Counted from the first letter of the stretch, positions 8,469 through 18,231 are shown. The stretch: DNA of 64,000 nt from Pseudoxanthomonas kalamensis DSM 18571 (GCF_010211745.1 NZ_PDWQ01000001.1:1-64000); one strand, 5' to 3'. Made by a program: numbers and translations. The notes: generated from the letters alone by a model not told the origin.

Positions 8469-9131
8469 ATGCGACTGGATGAACCGCGCGCGACACGGCT
8501 GCGCGAACTCAGTACCCGCTTCCTGCACGAAAAGACCATCACCCCGCTCGGCGGACTGGCGCTGGACGATGCACAGCGCGTGCAACTGGCGGCATTGTGC
8601 TGCCTGCCGCTGCTGGAATTCGGCGCCGGCGGCCTGCGCGGCTGGTCGCAGCTGATCGTCTATCCGGATGCGTTCCGGGTGAACCGCAGCCACGTCGACA
8701 GCGCCGGCGTGCTGCATGAATGGGAGGACGAGCTGATCGGCGAAGCCTGGGACCAAGGGCCGCTGATCCTGTCCTGGGCCGATGTCCAGGCCGACCTCGA
8801 CGAACCCGATGCCGGCTACTGCGTGGCCGTGCACGAGATGGCGCACAAGCTGGATGCGCTGGATGGCGAACTGGACGGCACCCCGCCGCTGCCCACGGCC
8901 TGGCTGCGCGACTGGGCCGGCGATTTCCAACGCGAATACGACGCCTTCTGCCAACGGGTCGATCGCGGCCGCGCCGTCGCCATCGACCCGTATGCGGCCG
9001 AATCGCCGGAGGAATTCTTCGCCGTCGCCAGCGAATACCACTTCTCCAGCCCGCAGCGGTTGCGACAGGCGCTGCCGTCGGTCGCCACGCACCTGCAGCG
9101 CCTGTACGGCGCCTCGCCGCTGGATGGATGA
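8469..9131 (+). CDS. mtfA: MtfA-like zinc peptidase (M90 family), start uncertain
   Basis: A zinc-dependent peptidase of the MtfA family, with the HExxH motif VHEMAHKLD (residues 121-129 from this start) and SWADVQAD just before it. In enterics MtfA interacts with the Mlc repressor and has aminopeptidase activity. The ATG at 8469 gives 220 residues, short for a family of about 250-270. The frame remains open upstream and encodes SWLPRWLQWGPAPIEDATW, typical of MtfA N-termini. No ATG, GTG or TTG is available there. A CTG at 8367, preceded by GGGA, is the only plausible earlier start. Confidence 0.88.
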   Translation: MRLDEPRATRLRELSTRFLHEKTITPLGGLALDDAQRVQLAALCCLPLLEFGAGGLRGWSQLIVYPDAFRVNRSHVDSAGVLHEWEDELIGEAWDQGPLILSWADVQADLDEPDAGYCVAVHEMAHKLDALDGELDGTPPLPTAWLRDWAGDFQREYDAFCQRVDRGRAVAIDPYAAESPEEFFAVASEYHFSSPQRLRQALPSVATHLQRLYGASPLDG

Positions 9132-9137
9132 ATCCGG

Positions 9138-10574
9138 CTACAGGTTGGGCGGCAGGGTGACGATGAAGCAGGCGCCGCCCAGTTCCTGCGAACGCACCAC
9201 CTGCAGCTCACCGCGGTAATCGCGGATCAGGTCCTGGACGATGCCCAGGCCAATGCCGTGGCCCTGCACGCGCTCGTCGCCGCGCACCCCGCGCTGCAGG
9301 ATGCGGGCCACGTCCTCCTCGGCGATGCCGGGGCCGTCGTCCTCCACCGCCAGCAGCAAACCGGCGCGCCGATGTGCGCTGTCCAGCCGCGGCTGCGCGG
9401 TCAGCAGCACCCGCGAGCGCGCCCACTTGAAGGCGTTCTCCAGCAGATTGCCCAACAGTTCCTGCAGATCGCCGATTTCGCCGTGGAACTGCGCCGAAGG
9501 ATCGATCTCGAATTCGCAGATCACGCCCTTGGCCGCGTACACCTTCTCCAGCCCGCGGACGATTTCCTCGGCGTTGGGTTCGATCGCCACCGGCGCGGCG
9601 AACAGCTTGTGGCCGCCGGAAGCCGCCCGCGCCAGCTGGTAGGAGACCAGGTTGTTCATCTTGCGCAGCTGGGTGTCCAGCTCATCGCGCAGGGCGATCG
9701 CGTGCACGCCCTCGTCCAGCTGCGCGCGCAGCACCGCCAGCGGCGTCTTCAGGCTGTGGGCCAGGTCGGCCAGCGTGTTGCGCTGGCGCTCCAGATTCTC
9801 GCGCTCGCTGTCGATCAACACGTTGATGCTTTCGGTCAGCGGCTCCAGTTCGCGCGGGTGGCGATCGCTCATCCGGCTCAGCTGGCCGTGCTGCACCCGC
9901 GCCAGTTCGGCCACCACCCGGTTCAGCGGGCGCAGGCTCCAGCGCAGCACCGCCATCTGCAGCAACAGCAGGATCACCCCGGCGCCGCCGAGATAGCTCC
10001 ACAGCGCGCCGCGAAACACCCGCAGCTGCCCTGCCAGCGCGCGCGTGTCCTCCATCACGTAGATGGTGTAGGGGAACTCGTCCTTCCACACCAGGCCGCG
10101 GCCATAGCGATAGACCTCGCCCGCGCTGCCATCGATCTGGGTGACCGGCAGCGGGCCGTCGAACACCTGCTGCGGCGCGGCCAGCATCCGCCCTTGCGGC
10201 AAGGCCGGGCCCTCGCCGGAAATCGTCACCCAGTAGCCGCTGGGCAGGACGATCTGGGTGTACAGGCCACTGCCGGGCTGCAGGAAGCGCGGGTCCGGCG
10301 GACTGTTGACCACTTCGTAGTCGATCACCGCTCCGCCGCGGTCGAAATCGATGTCGTTGGCGTAGGCGTTGGCATAGCTTTCCAGCCGTTCGCGCAGGTT
10401 GCGCTCGGCGGTTTCGACGAAGGCCCGGTCCAGCGCGTAGCCGGCCAGCGCCAGGAAGGCAACCAGGCCGAGGCTGGCGGCCAGCAACTGGCGCGCCCGC
10501 AACGAACGCGGGCGCCATCCGGAAAACGGATCGCGCCCGCCGGTTGCGCCGCGCTTGTCGCCGGCGCCGGGCAT
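9138..10574 (-). CDS. phoQ: PhoQ-type sensor histidine kinase
   Basis: A 478-residue inner-membrane sensor kinase. Membrane helices lie near residues 28-48 and 195-212, bracketing a periplasmic sensor domain. A HAMP-like region follows, then the H-box DLAHSLKTPLAVL with His273, an N-box LLGNLLENAFKWA and DDGPGIAEED plus GIGLGIVQDL for ATP binding. Domain order and pairing with the PhoP-like regulator support PhoQ, a sensor of divalent cations and cationic peptides in relatives. It follows phoP after 25 bases. Confidence 0.9.
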   Translation of the reverse strand: MPGAGDKRGATGGRDPFSGWRPRSLRARQLLAASLGLVAFLALAGYALDRAFVETAERNLRERLESYANAYANDIDFDRGGAVIDYEVVNSPPDPRFLQPGSGLYTQIVLPSGYWVTISGEGPALPQGRMLAAPQQVFDGPLPVTQIDGSAGEVYRYGRGLVWKDEFPYTIYVMEDTRALAGQLRVFRGALWSYLGGAGVILLLLQMAVLRWSLRPLNRVVAELARVQHGQLSRMSDRHPRELEPLTESINVLIDSERENLERQRNTLADLAHSLKTPLAVLRAQLDEGVHAIALRDELDTQLRKMNNLVSYQLARAASGGHKLFAAPVAIEPNAEEIVRGLEKVYAAKGVICEFEIDPSAQFHGEIGDLQELLGNLLENAFKWARSRVLLTAQPRLDSAHRRAGLLLAVEDDGPGIAEEDVARILQRGVRGDERVQGHGIGLGIVQDLIRDYRGELQVVRSQELGGACFIVTLPPNL

Positions 10575-10599
10575 CAGCCCTCGCCGGAGCCGGAGGGCA

Positions 10600-11286
10600 T
10601 CAGCCTTCCCCGCTGCGCGGAATGGCGAAACGGTAGCCGCGGCCGCGCACGGTCTCGATCGGCTTCAGCTCGCCGTCCGGGTCCAGCTTCTTGCGCAGGC
10701 GGCCGATGAAGACCTCCAGCACGTTGGAGTCACGGTCGAAGTCCTGCTGGTAGATGTGCTCGGTCAGGTCGGCCTTCGAGACCAGTTCGCCGGCGTGCAT
10801 CATCAGGTACTCCAGCACCTTGTACTCGTAGCTGGTCAGGTCGACGTTGGCGCCGCCGACGCTGACCGTCTGCGCGGCCAGGTCCAGCGCCACCGGACCG
10901 CATTCCAGGGTCGGCTTGCTCCAGCCGGCGGCGCGGCGGACCAGGGCATTGACCCGCGCCAGCAGTTCCTCGACGTGGAACGGCTTGACCAGGTAGTCGT
11001 CGGCGCCCTGTTTCAGGCCCTCGACCTTGTCCTGCCAGCTCGAACGCGCGGTCAGGATCAGGATCGGGAACTTCTTGCCTTCCTCGCGCAGGGCCTTGAT
11101 CAGCTCCATGCCCGACATCTTCGGCAGGCCAAGGTCGATGATGCCGACGTCGAACGGCACTTCCCGGCCCATGTACAGGCCCTCTTCGCCGTCCTGGGCC
11201 GCGTCCACGGCGAAGCCTTCGCGCTTCAGGCGCGCGGCCAGGGTCTCGCGGAGGGGGGCTTCGTCTTCAACCAGCAGGATTCGCAT
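10600..11286 (-). CDS. phoP: PhoP-type response regulator
   Basis: A 228-residue OmpR-family regulator. The receiver domain has acidic residues near 8-9, phospho-acceptor Asp51 in IIDLGLPKMSG, and the LVKPF lysine near 101. The C-terminal winged helix has the IETVRGRGYRF ending of this family. It is upstream of phoQ and downstream of a PepSY-like gene, in the order I recall for xanthomonad phoPQ loci. Confidence 0.93.
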   Translation of the reverse strand: MRILLVEDEAPLRETLAARLKREGFAVDAAQDGEEGLYMGREVPFDVGIIDLGLPKMSGMELIKALREEGKKFPILILTARSSWQDKVEGLKQGADDYLVKPFHVEELLARVNALVRRAAGWSKPTLECGPVALDLAAQTVSVGGANVDLTSYEYKVLEYLMMHAGELVSKADLTEHIYQQDFDRDSNVLEVFIGRLRKKLDPDGELKPIETVRGRGYRFAIPRSGEG

Positions 11287-11379
11287 GGTTTCTCCCTGAT
11301 GCTGTGGGCGGCCGACCCGGCCGCAGGTGAAACGGATTCGAAAGGCGGCTACGCGACGTCGGCCGAACCTGTTGGCCGA

Positions 11380-11820
11380 TTATGGCTCACCGGGATTGCG
11401 GTCACGCGCGGGCCGAACGTCATTGTCGCCGCGCCTGTCCGCGCCGCGACGCTGCTGCGGCACATCGTCCATGTAGCGGACGCTGCCCTCGGTATCGACG
11501 TACTTGACCCGGTTGATCTCGCGGCCGTCGTACTGCACGCGCTCGGCGCCCAGCACCTTGCCGCCGGTGCTGCGCTGGACGCGACGGACCGAATCGGACA
11601 TCGGCGTCGGCGCGGGGCGCGATTCGGATCGCGGCTGGGACCGCGACTGCCGGACCGGCGCTTCCTGGGCCTGCCGGGACTCGACCCGCGGCATCGCCGG
11701 GCGCGAAGGCGGCTGACGCTCGCCGCGCGCAGGCGCCCGCTGGGCCTGCGCGGCGCTGGCCCAGAACAAGGCGACGGTCAACAGGCCCGCGACGAGCCAT
11801 GAATGAGAACGTGGATGCAT
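11380..11820 (-). CDS. PepSY-like exported protein upstream of phoPQ
   Basis: A 146-residue precursor. A signal peptide covers residues 1-24 (ending ASAAQA), an Arg/Pro/Gln-rich linker runs to about residue 88, and a short PepSY-like module is recognisable from GGKVLGAERVQYDGREINRV. PepSY domains are periplasmic and often inhibit proteases or modulate two-component systems. The ATG at 11820 was chosen because a longer start would place a hydrophilic stretch before the signal. It probably heads the phoP-phoQ transcript. Confidence 0.75.
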   Translation of the reverse strand: MHPRSHSWLVAGLLTVALFWASAAQAQRAPARGERQPPSRPAMPRVESRQAQEAPVRQSRSQPRSESRPAPTPMSDSVRRVQRSTGGKVLGAERVQYDGREINRVKYVDTEGSVRYMDDVPQQRRGADRRGDNDVRPARDRNPGEP

Positions 11821-12000
11821 AACGGAATCGTAACGGAGCTTTGCTGAACGAAACTGGGCCCGGGTCGGACCAGGTTCGCCGGTGTCGGCTTCCCCCTGTG
11901 GCGTGTCCCCGATTCTGGCCGCGGGCAGTGAATCCGGTCTGAACTTATCCACAGCAGGGCCACCCCGTTCAGTCGGGCGTCGGGCTCACGGTTACGGCGT

Positions 12001-12912
12001 TCAGAATATCTCGCCGACGCAACAGCGCAGCGAGCCGCCGCCGGCCTCGATGGCGTCCAGCGGCACCGCCCGGAGCCGCAACCCGGCCCGCTCCAGCGCG
12101 GCTTGCGACGCCGGTCGCAGCGAATCGGCCGCGCCCTGGCTCATCCATACCTGGTCCGTGCCCAGGGCGATGGCATTGGCGGCGAAGGCGGCGTGTTCGC
12201 CGGGCTCCAGTTCGATCGCATGCGGGGCATGGATGTGGGCGATGGCCGCGGCCACCGCCGGATCGGCGAAGCCCCGCGGGCTGATCAGCGCCGCGCGTCC
12301 GCCCAGCACCGCCAGCACCACGTTGGCGTGGTACTCGCCGGCCGCTAGATCGAACATCAGGGTGGCGCGCAGGCCGAAGGCCCGGTGCATCAGCGCCGCG
12401 CCGGCCTCGTCGCAACGCTCGGACAGGCCGCAGTAACCAAGCCCGCGCGCACGATCGATCACCAGCGAGCCAGTCAGTTCGCAGGGATGCGGCTGCAGCG
12501 ACAGGTCAATCTCGCGGTAACCCAACACCTCGGCGAAGAAGCCGCGGATGTCCGCCCGCGCCGCTTCGCGCCGGCGCACTTCGTGACGCATTCGGCCGAC
12601 GATGCAGCGGCCCGGCGCGGTGGCGAACACGTTGTTGGGAAAAACGGCGTCGGGCGTGTCCTCGCGGCCGGCGAAGCAGAGCGTCGGCACCGCCTCCGAC
12701 AGCGCCCGCTGCAGACCGCGATGCTGGGCCAGCGCCCGCGCCGGATCGAAACCGTCGCCATCGGCCATGTAGCGGTTGTCCTGCGCGGATTGCTCGGCGC
12801 GGGCGAATCCCTCCGGCGCGACCAGGAACGCCGCGCGCGCCGTGGCCGCGCCGAAATCGGCAGCGCAATCGGCCGCCATCCGCGCGAAGGCCTGCGCGTC
12901 GCGGGTGATCAT
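12001..12912 (-). CDS. ctlX: CtlX-type citrulline/arginine deiminase-family hydrolase
   Basis: A 303-residue amidinotransferase-superfamily enzyme. PDAVFPNNVF (about residues 75-84) and the C-terminal GGGSLRCCVGEIF, carrying the catalytic Cys, fit the CtlX group, which hydrolyses citrulline or related guanidino/ureido compounds. The exact substrate is inference. It is the last gene of the ygfB-pepP-dusA-ctlX string and overlaps dusA by ATGA. Confidence 0.85.
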   Translation of the reverse strand: MITRDAQAFARMAADCAADFGAATARAAFLVAPEGFARAEQSAQDNRYMADGDGFDPARALAQHRGLQRALSEAVPTLCFAGREDTPDAVFPNNVFATAPGRCIVGRMRHEVRRREAARADIRGFFAEVLGYREIDLSLQPHPCELTGSLVIDRARGLGYCGLSERCDEAGAALMHRAFGLRATLMFDLAAGEYHANVVLAVLGGRAALISPRGFADPAVAAAIAHIHAPHAIELEPGEHAAFAANAIALGTDQVWMSQGAADSLRPASQAALERAGLRLRAVPLDAIEAGGGSLRCCVGEIF

Positions 12913-13907
12913 GCCGCCGCGGCCGTCGCCTGTGTCGTGGCCGCCAGCGCCTGCTCCAGCAGCTCCCAGCCGGCACCGGGACGGTGCGCGCCCTCGCTGA
13001 GGATCTGGCGGAAGCGACGGCCGCCGGGTTGGCCGTGGAACAGTCCCAGCAAGTGCCGAGTGATGTGTTTGAGCGCGACCCCGGCCTGCAGCTGCGCTTC
13101 GACATACGGGCGGAATGCCCGCAGCTTTTGCGCACGTTCGCCGCACGGCCCGCCGTACAGGGCCGCATCCAGCTCGTGCAGCAGCCACGGGTCGTGGTAG
13201 GCCGCGCGACCCAGCATTACCCCATCGACCTGCGCCAGCTGCGCCTGCGCGGCCGACTGCGTGGCGATGCCGCCGTTCACCACCACCTGCAACGACGGCC
13301 GTTCGCGCTTGAGCCGGTGCGCCCAGTCGTAGCGCAGCGGCGGTACCTCGCGGTTCTCCTTCGGCGACAAGCCCTTCAGCCAGGCATTGCGCGCATGCAC
13401 CACGACCATGCCGCAGCCAGCCGCAGCCACCGCATCGACGAAGCCGAGGAAACGTTCGTAGTCGTCATCGTCGTCCACGCCAAGCCGGCACTTGACCGTG
13501 ACCGGCACCGATACCGCCGCGGCCATCGTCGCCACGCAATCGGCCACCAGCGCCGGTTCGCGCATCAGGCAGGCGCCGAAACTGCCGGACTGCACGCGCT
13601 CGGACGGGCAGCCGCAGTTGAGGTTGATCTCGTCGAAGCCGCTATCGGCGCCGATCCGCGCCGCCTGCGCCAGCAGCTCCGGCTCGCTGCCGCCCAGTTG
13701 CAGCGCCACCGGATGTTCGGACGGATCCATCGCCAGCAACTTCGCTCGGTCGCCGTGGATCACCGCATTGGCGTGCACCATCTCGGTGTACAGCCGCGCA
13801 TGCGGCGCCAACAGGCGGTGGAAAGCCCGGCAGTGCGCGTCGGTCCAATCCATCATCGGCGCCACCGACAGCCGCAGCGAGGCGTCGTAGCGCTCTGCGG
13901 CGTTCAT
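12909..13907 (-). CDS. dusA: tRNA-dihydrouridine(20/20a) synthase DusA
   Basis: A 332-residue FMN-dependent tRNA-dihydrouridine synthase. SVAPMMDWTD (14-23) starts the TIM barrel, NLNCGCPSERVQSG (95-108) contains the catalytic Cys100, and VVVHARNAWLKGLSPKENRE plus VVNGGI are DusA-type substrate and FMN loops. The length fits DusA rather than DusB or DusC. The start overlaps the pepP stop (ATGA). Confidence 0.95.
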   Translation of the reverse strand: MNAAERYDASLRLSVAPMMDWTDAHCRAFHRLLAPHARLYTEMVHANAVIHGDRAKLLAMDPSEHPVALQLGGSEPELLAQAARIGADSGFDEINLNCGCPSERVQSGSFGACLMREPALVADCVATMAAAVSVPVTVKCRLGVDDDDDYERFLGFVDAVAAAGCGMVVVHARNAWLKGLSPKENREVPPLRYDWAHRLKRERPSLQVVVNGGIATQSAAQAQLAQVDGVMLGRAAYHDPWLLHELDAALYGGPCGERAQKLRAFRPYVEAQLQAGVALKHITRHLLGLFHGQPGGRRFRQILSEGAHRPGAGWELLEQALAATTQATAAAA

Positions 13908-15232
13908 GTCGCCTCCGCCATCACCGCTTCGATCTCGTCGGCGCTGCGCGCCAGTGCGGCGGTCAGCACCCGATGACCGTCGTCGGTGATCAGCACGTCG
14001 TCTTCGATGCGGATGCCGATCCCGCGCCACTTCGCCGCCACGCGGGTGTCGTCCGCGGCCACATACAGGCCCGGTTCGATGGTGTAGACCATGCCCGGCT
14101 CCAGCAGCCGCGATTCGCCGTCGATGCGGTATTCGCCGACGTCGTGCACGTCCAGCCCCAGCCAGTGCCCGGTCTTGTGCCGGTAGAAACGCTTGTAGTG
14201 GCCTTCGGCGATGTTCTTCTCCAACCGGCCCTTCAGCAGACCCAGCCGCAGCAGGCCTTCGGTCAGGGTTTCCACGGCGGCGTCATGACCGGCTTCGTAG
14301 GGCACGCCGGGGCGCGCTTGCGCTAGCGCCGCGGCCTGGGCCGCGCCGACCAGATCGTGCAGGGCGCGCTGTTCCTTCGAAAAGCGGCCGTTGACCGGGA
14401 AGGTGCGGGTGATGTCGCTGGCATAGCCGCGGTATTCGGCGCCGGCGTCGATCAGCACCAGCTCGCCGTCGCGCGCGGCCGCCCGGTTGGCCACGTAATG
14501 CAGCACGCAGGCATTGGCGCCGGCGCCGACGATGCTGGCATAGGCCGGGCAGGCGTCCTCGGCGCGGAACACGCGCTCGACTTCGGCCTGCAGCACGTAT
14601 TCGGGCACCCCGGCGCGCGCCGCACGCATCGCCGCCAGGTGCGCGCGCATGCCGATGTCGGCCGCACGCTGCATCAGCCGGACCTCGTCCTTCGACTTGA
14701 ACAGGCGCATCTCGTGCAGCAGGTGACCCAGTTCCAGAAACTCGTGCGGCGGCTGCGCGCCGTGCCGCACCTGCGCGCGCACCCGGTTGACCCAGCCGAT
14801 CAGCTTCAGGTCGAACTCGGCGTCGCGGCCGAAGTGGTAGTACACCCGCGTACGTCCTTCCAGCAGGCCAGGCAGGATCTCATCGAGGTCCTCGATCGGG
14901 AAGGCGTCGTCCATGCCGTAGTCGTCCACCGCGCCCTCCTGCCCGGCGCGTGCGCCGTCCCAGGATTCGCGCTCGGCGTCGCGCTCGCGGCAGAACAGCA
15001 GGCATTCGCCATGCTTGCGTCCCGGCACCAGCACCAGCACCGCCTCCGGCTCGGGGAAGCCGCTCAGGTACCAGAAGTCCGAATCCTGCCGGTACGGGTA
15101 ATAGGTGTCGTGGCTGCGCACACGCTCCGGCGCGGCCGGCAGGATCAGGATGGCGTCGTCGCCGGCCATGCGCATCAACTGCCGGCGCCGGCGGGCGAAC
15201 TCGCGCGGCGAGATGCCGGTCAGCGACTTCAT
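13904..15232 (-). CDS. pepP: Xaa-Pro aminopeptidase P
   Basis: A 442-residue metallopeptidase that removes an N-terminal residue preceding proline. The N-terminal AMP_N domain has SHDTYYPYRQDSDFWYLSGF. The pita-bread domain carries the metal ligands in LIDAGAEYRGYASDITRTFP, HKTGHWLGLDVHDVG, TIEPGLY and GIRIEDDVL. The stop of ygfB and this start overlap by one base (TGATG), and its own stop overlaps the dusA start. Confidence 0.95.
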   Translation of the reverse strand: MKSLTGISPREFARRRRQLMRMAGDDAILILPAAPERVRSHDTYYPYRQDSDFWYLSGFPEPEAVLVLVPGRKHGECLLFCRERDAERESWDGARAGQEGAVDDYGMDDAFPIEDLDEILPGLLEGRTRVYYHFGRDAEFDLKLIGWVNRVRAQVRHGAQPPHEFLELGHLLHEMRLFKSKDEVRLMQRAADIGMRAHLAAMRAARAGVPEYVLQAEVERVFRAEDACPAYASIVGAGANACVLHYVANRAAARDGELVLIDAGAEYRGYASDITRTFPVNGRFSKEQRALHDLVGAAQAAALAQARPGVPYEAGHDAAVETLTEGLLRLGLLKGRLEKNIAEGHYKRFYRHKTGHWLGLDVHDVGEYRIDGESRLLEPGMVYTIEPGLYVAADDTRVAAKWRGIGIRIEDDVLITDDGHRVLTAALARSADEIEAVMAEAT

Positions 15233-15777
15233 CAGTTCAGGCTCTGCCGGTGCCGGCGCGCCAGCACGCAGTCGCCATGCAGCAGCAGGGCCGCCACGCG
15301 GACGAATTCCTCGAGCTCGGCCAGCGCGGCTTCGTCCTCTTCGGCGTCGGCGCCGATTTCCGGCGAGGCCTGGGCCAGCCGGGCGAGGTCGCGCAACGCT
15401 TCCTCGCCCTCTTCCGACAGCCCGGGCCTGGCGCCAGCAGCCAGTCCAAAGGCGCCGAGGAAGCCGCGGCACCAGTCGAACAGCGCTTCGGCGCGCCCGT
15501 CCAGCCCGTCTTCGGCAGGCGGCAGCAGCAGTTCGAAGGCGAAATCCCGGTCCAGCAGCTGGTGGGAACTGGCCTGGCGCAGGCGCTCCAGCGGGTGCTC
15601 CGGCGGCAGCGCCGGCAGGGCGTCATCGGTCAGCGCCCTCGGCAGCCAGCCCGGCGCGTCCTCGCCGCCACCGGCCAGCCAGCCGCACAGCGTCCCGTGC
15701 AGCTCGCTGGGGGTCGCGGCCAGCCCCAATTGCCGGGCGGCGGCATCGATCTCGGTCAACTCGGGGAGTTCGGTCAT
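15232..15777 (-). CDS. ygfB: YgfB/UPF0149 family protein
   Basis: A 181-residue helical protein of the UPF0149 (YecA/YgfB) family: SELHGTLCGWLAGGG at residues 26-40, and a C-terminal helical half with WCRGFLGAFG. The function is not well established. The ygfB-pepP order is conserved in gammaproteobacteria. The start is set by the family N-terminus (MTELPELTEID); an in-frame ATG five codons upstream is also possible. It heads the pepP operon and diverges from the GGDEF-EAL gene. Confidence 0.88.
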   Translation of the reverse strand: MTELPELTEIDAAARQLGLAATPSELHGTLCGWLAGGGEDAPGWLPRALTDDALPALPPEHPLERLRQASSHQLLDRDFAFELLLPPAEDGLDGRAEALFDWCRGFLGAFGLAAGARPGLSEEGEEALRDLARLAQASPEIGADAEEDEAALAELEEFVRVAALLLHGDCVLARRHRQSLN

Positions 15778-15930
15778 GACGGCGATCCGCATCCCGGAGG
15801 AAACGGACACAGGGGGACAATGCGCAAAGTGTAGCAATTCGACTGCCGCCATCCGCTTGTTGCAGACGCAAGGGCACGCCTACACTGCGCACTTGTCCAA
15901 GACCGGACCGCACGGGACATCCTGCCGACC

Positions 15931-18195
15931 ATGTTCCCTGTTCCCGCCATCGCCGCCGGGCTCATGGCCACCGCCACGACACCGTCGGGACTGGCCTGGC
16001 TGATGCTGCTGGCCGGTCTGGTGCTGGCGGCCGTACTGGCCGTCGCGACCCGCCACTACTGGTCGCGCTGGCGCCCGGCACCGCCGCGCGAGAGCCTGCC
16101 GACCGAATCGCCGCGCCAGCGCGACGATCACCTGAAGCTGGCGCTGTGGGCTTCGGGCGAGCTGTTCTGGGACTACGACCTGGTCCGTCGCCGCCTGCAC
16201 CGCATCCGCGCCGACGAGAACGCCGCCGCCAACGCCGAAATCACCGTGCTGGTCCGACAGGGCGAAGTCCCGCCGATCCACGAGCAGGACCTGCCGCTGA
16301 TGATGCAGCGCCTGCGCAGCCATCTGGAAGGCGAATCGCCGCTGTTCATGTCCGAACATCGCATGGACCTGTCCGGCAACGGCACCTGGGTCTGGGTGCG
16401 CGCGCGCGGACGGGTGGTCGAACGCGACAGTGACGGCCGTCCGGTACGCCTAGCCGGCACCGCGCGCGACATCACCGCCAGCCGCAACGCCGAATACGAG
16501 CACCGCATCGCCAGCGAGGTCATGCGCAGCATGAGCGAAGCCGTTGCGGTGCTGGACTGGGACTACAAGTTCATCGCCATCAACCAGGCCTTCACCCGCA
16601 TCACCGGCTACGAGGAAGAGGAAGTCATCGGCCACCCGCTCGGCATGCTGGACAGCGGCCAGCACGGGGCCGAGTTCCTGGCCCAGGTCCGCGAAAACCT
16701 GTCCCGCGAGGGCCGCTGGTCCGGCGAGCTCTGGAAAGTACGCAAGGACGGCGAGGAAATCCTGTGCAAGGTGGAGAAGAACGCGGTCCCCGACGCCAGC
16801 GGGCAGCGTTCGCTGTACGTGCTGGTGCTCAACGACATCACCGAGCAGAAGCGTGCCGAACAGGAGCTGCGCTACCTGGCCAACTACGACACCCTGACCA
16901 GCCTGCCGAACCGTTCGCTGCTGTCCGAACGGCTGTCACGCGCGATCGTCAAAGCGCGTCGCGAGAACGGCCGGGTCGCGGTGCTGTTCATCGACCTGGA
17001 CCGCTTCAAGGACGTCAACGATTCGCTCGGCCACGCCACCGGCGATCGCATCCTGCGCGCCGCCGCCGCGCGCGTGCAGCAGACCGTCGGCGCCGAACAC
17101 ACGGTGGCCCGGCTCAGCGGCGACGAATTCACCGTGGTGCTGGAAGACGTCGGCTCGGCCGCCGAAGCCGAAGCCATCGCCCAGCAGATCATCTCCGCCT
17201 TCACCCGCCCACTGGGCATCGGCGACCGGCTGGAACTGGCGATCTCGCCGTCGATCGGCATCAGCCTGTACCCCGACCATGCGCAGGTGCCGACCGACCT
17301 GCTCAAGCATGCCGACACGGCCATGTATCAGGCCAAGGCCGCCGGTCGCCACACCTACCAGGTGTATTCGGAGACGATGGACGAGAAGATGCGCCATCGC
17401 GCCATCCTCGCCAGCGCCCTGCGACGCGCACTGGAGCGCAACGAGCTGGCGCTGGTCTACCAGCCGCGGATGTCGATGGGGCCGCAGCGTATCACCGGCA
17501 TGGAAGCGCTGCTGCGCTGGCACAGCCAGGAATTCGGCGGCATCTCGCCCGACCAGTTCATTCCGCTGGCCGAGGAGTCGGGCCTGATCCTGGACATCGG
17601 CATCTGGGCGCTGCGCCAGGCCTGCCAGACGTTGCGCCAGTGGCACGACGCCGGCTTCGACCAGCTGTGCGTGTCGGTCAACGTTTCGGCACTGCAGCTG
17701 CAGCGCGGCGATCTGCCGCAGGTGGTGGCCAGAACCCTCGAGGAAACCGGGCTGCCGGCGCGCTTCCTCGAGCTGGAACTGACCGAGAGCGTGATCATGG
17801 CCAACCCCGGGCAGAACATCGACACCCTCAACGCCTGCCGCGCGCTCGGCGTGTCGCTGGCCATCGACGACTTCGGCACCGGCTATTCCTCGCTGGCCTA
17901 CCTCAAGCGGCTGCCGCTGACCGCGCTGAAGATCGACCGCGAATTCATCGGCGACCTGACCCGCGACCGCGACGACGAGGCGATCACCAGCGCGATCATC
18001 GCCATGGGCCATTCGCTGTCGCTCAACGTGGTCGCCGAAGGCGTTGAGACCGAAGGGCAACTGCAGTTCCTGCGCGAACACCATTGCGACGAGATCCAGG
18101 GCTATCTGATCTCCGAAGCGCTGGACGCCGCCGCCTGCCTGCCCTACCTGCACCGCGCCCAGGCCGCGCCCGGCGCCGCGCAGGCCGCGCCATGA
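15931..18195 (+). CDS. PAS-GGDEF-EAL cyclic-di-GMP signalling protein
   Basis: A 754-residue protein. A membrane helix spans about residues 20-40, followed by two PAS-like regions (about 60-190 and 195-315), a GGDEF domain with its signature as SGDEF (396-400), and an EAL domain starting at EALLRW (525-530). All hallmark phosphodiesterase motifs are visible: ELTESV, IDDFGTGYSSL, LKIDREFI, AEGVET and QGYLIS. The EAL half is therefore likely an active c-di-GMP phosphodiesterase. The SGDEF variant may still synthesise or only bind nucleotide. It interrupts the otherwise conserved ygfB/zapA neighbourhood. Confidence 0.92.
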   Translation: MFPVPAIAAGLMATATTPSGLAWLMLLAGLVLAAVLAVATRHYWSRWRPAPPRESLPTESPRQRDDHLKLALWASGELFWDYDLVRRRLHRIRADENAAANAEITVLVRQGEVPPIHEQDLPLMMQRLRSHLEGESPLFMSEHRMDLSGNGTWVWVRARGRVVERDSDGRPVRLAGTARDITASRNAEYEHRIASEVMRSMSEAVAVLDWDYKFIAINQAFTRITGYEEEEVIGHPLGMLDSGQHGAEFLAQVRENLSREGRWSGELWKVRKDGEEILCKVEKNAVPDASGQRSLYVLVLNDITEQKRAEQELRYLANYDTLTSLPNRSLLSERLSRAIVKARRENGRVAVLFIDLDRFKDVNDSLGHATGDRILRAAAARVQQTVGAEHTVARLSGDEFTVVLEDVGSAAEAEAIAQQIISAFTRPLGIGDRLELAISPSIGISLYPDHAQVPTDLLKHADTAMYQAKAAGRHTYQVYSETMDEKMRHRAILASALRRALERNELALVYQPRMSMGPQRITGMEALLRWHSQEFGGISPDQFIPLAEESGLILDIGIWALRQACQTLRQWHDAGFDQLCVSVNVSALQLQRGDLPQVVARTLEETGLPARFLELELTESVIMANPGQNIDTLNACRALGVSLAIDDFGTGYSSLAYLKRLPLTALKIDREFIGDLTRDRDDEAITSAIIAMGHSLSLNVVAEGVETEGQLQFLREHHCDEIQGYLISEALDAAACLPYLHRAQAAPGAAQAAP

Positions 18196-18231
18196 TCCGC
18201 CGCTTGACCCTTGCCCGGAGGCATGTCTATC

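Noticed and set aside
11945-11953. Perfect DnaA-box-like TTATCCACA between the PepSY and ctlX genes
   Set aside because: A single box without a cluster, AT-rich unwinding region or dnaA/dnaN neighbours does not make an origin; chance or minor DnaA titration is more likely.
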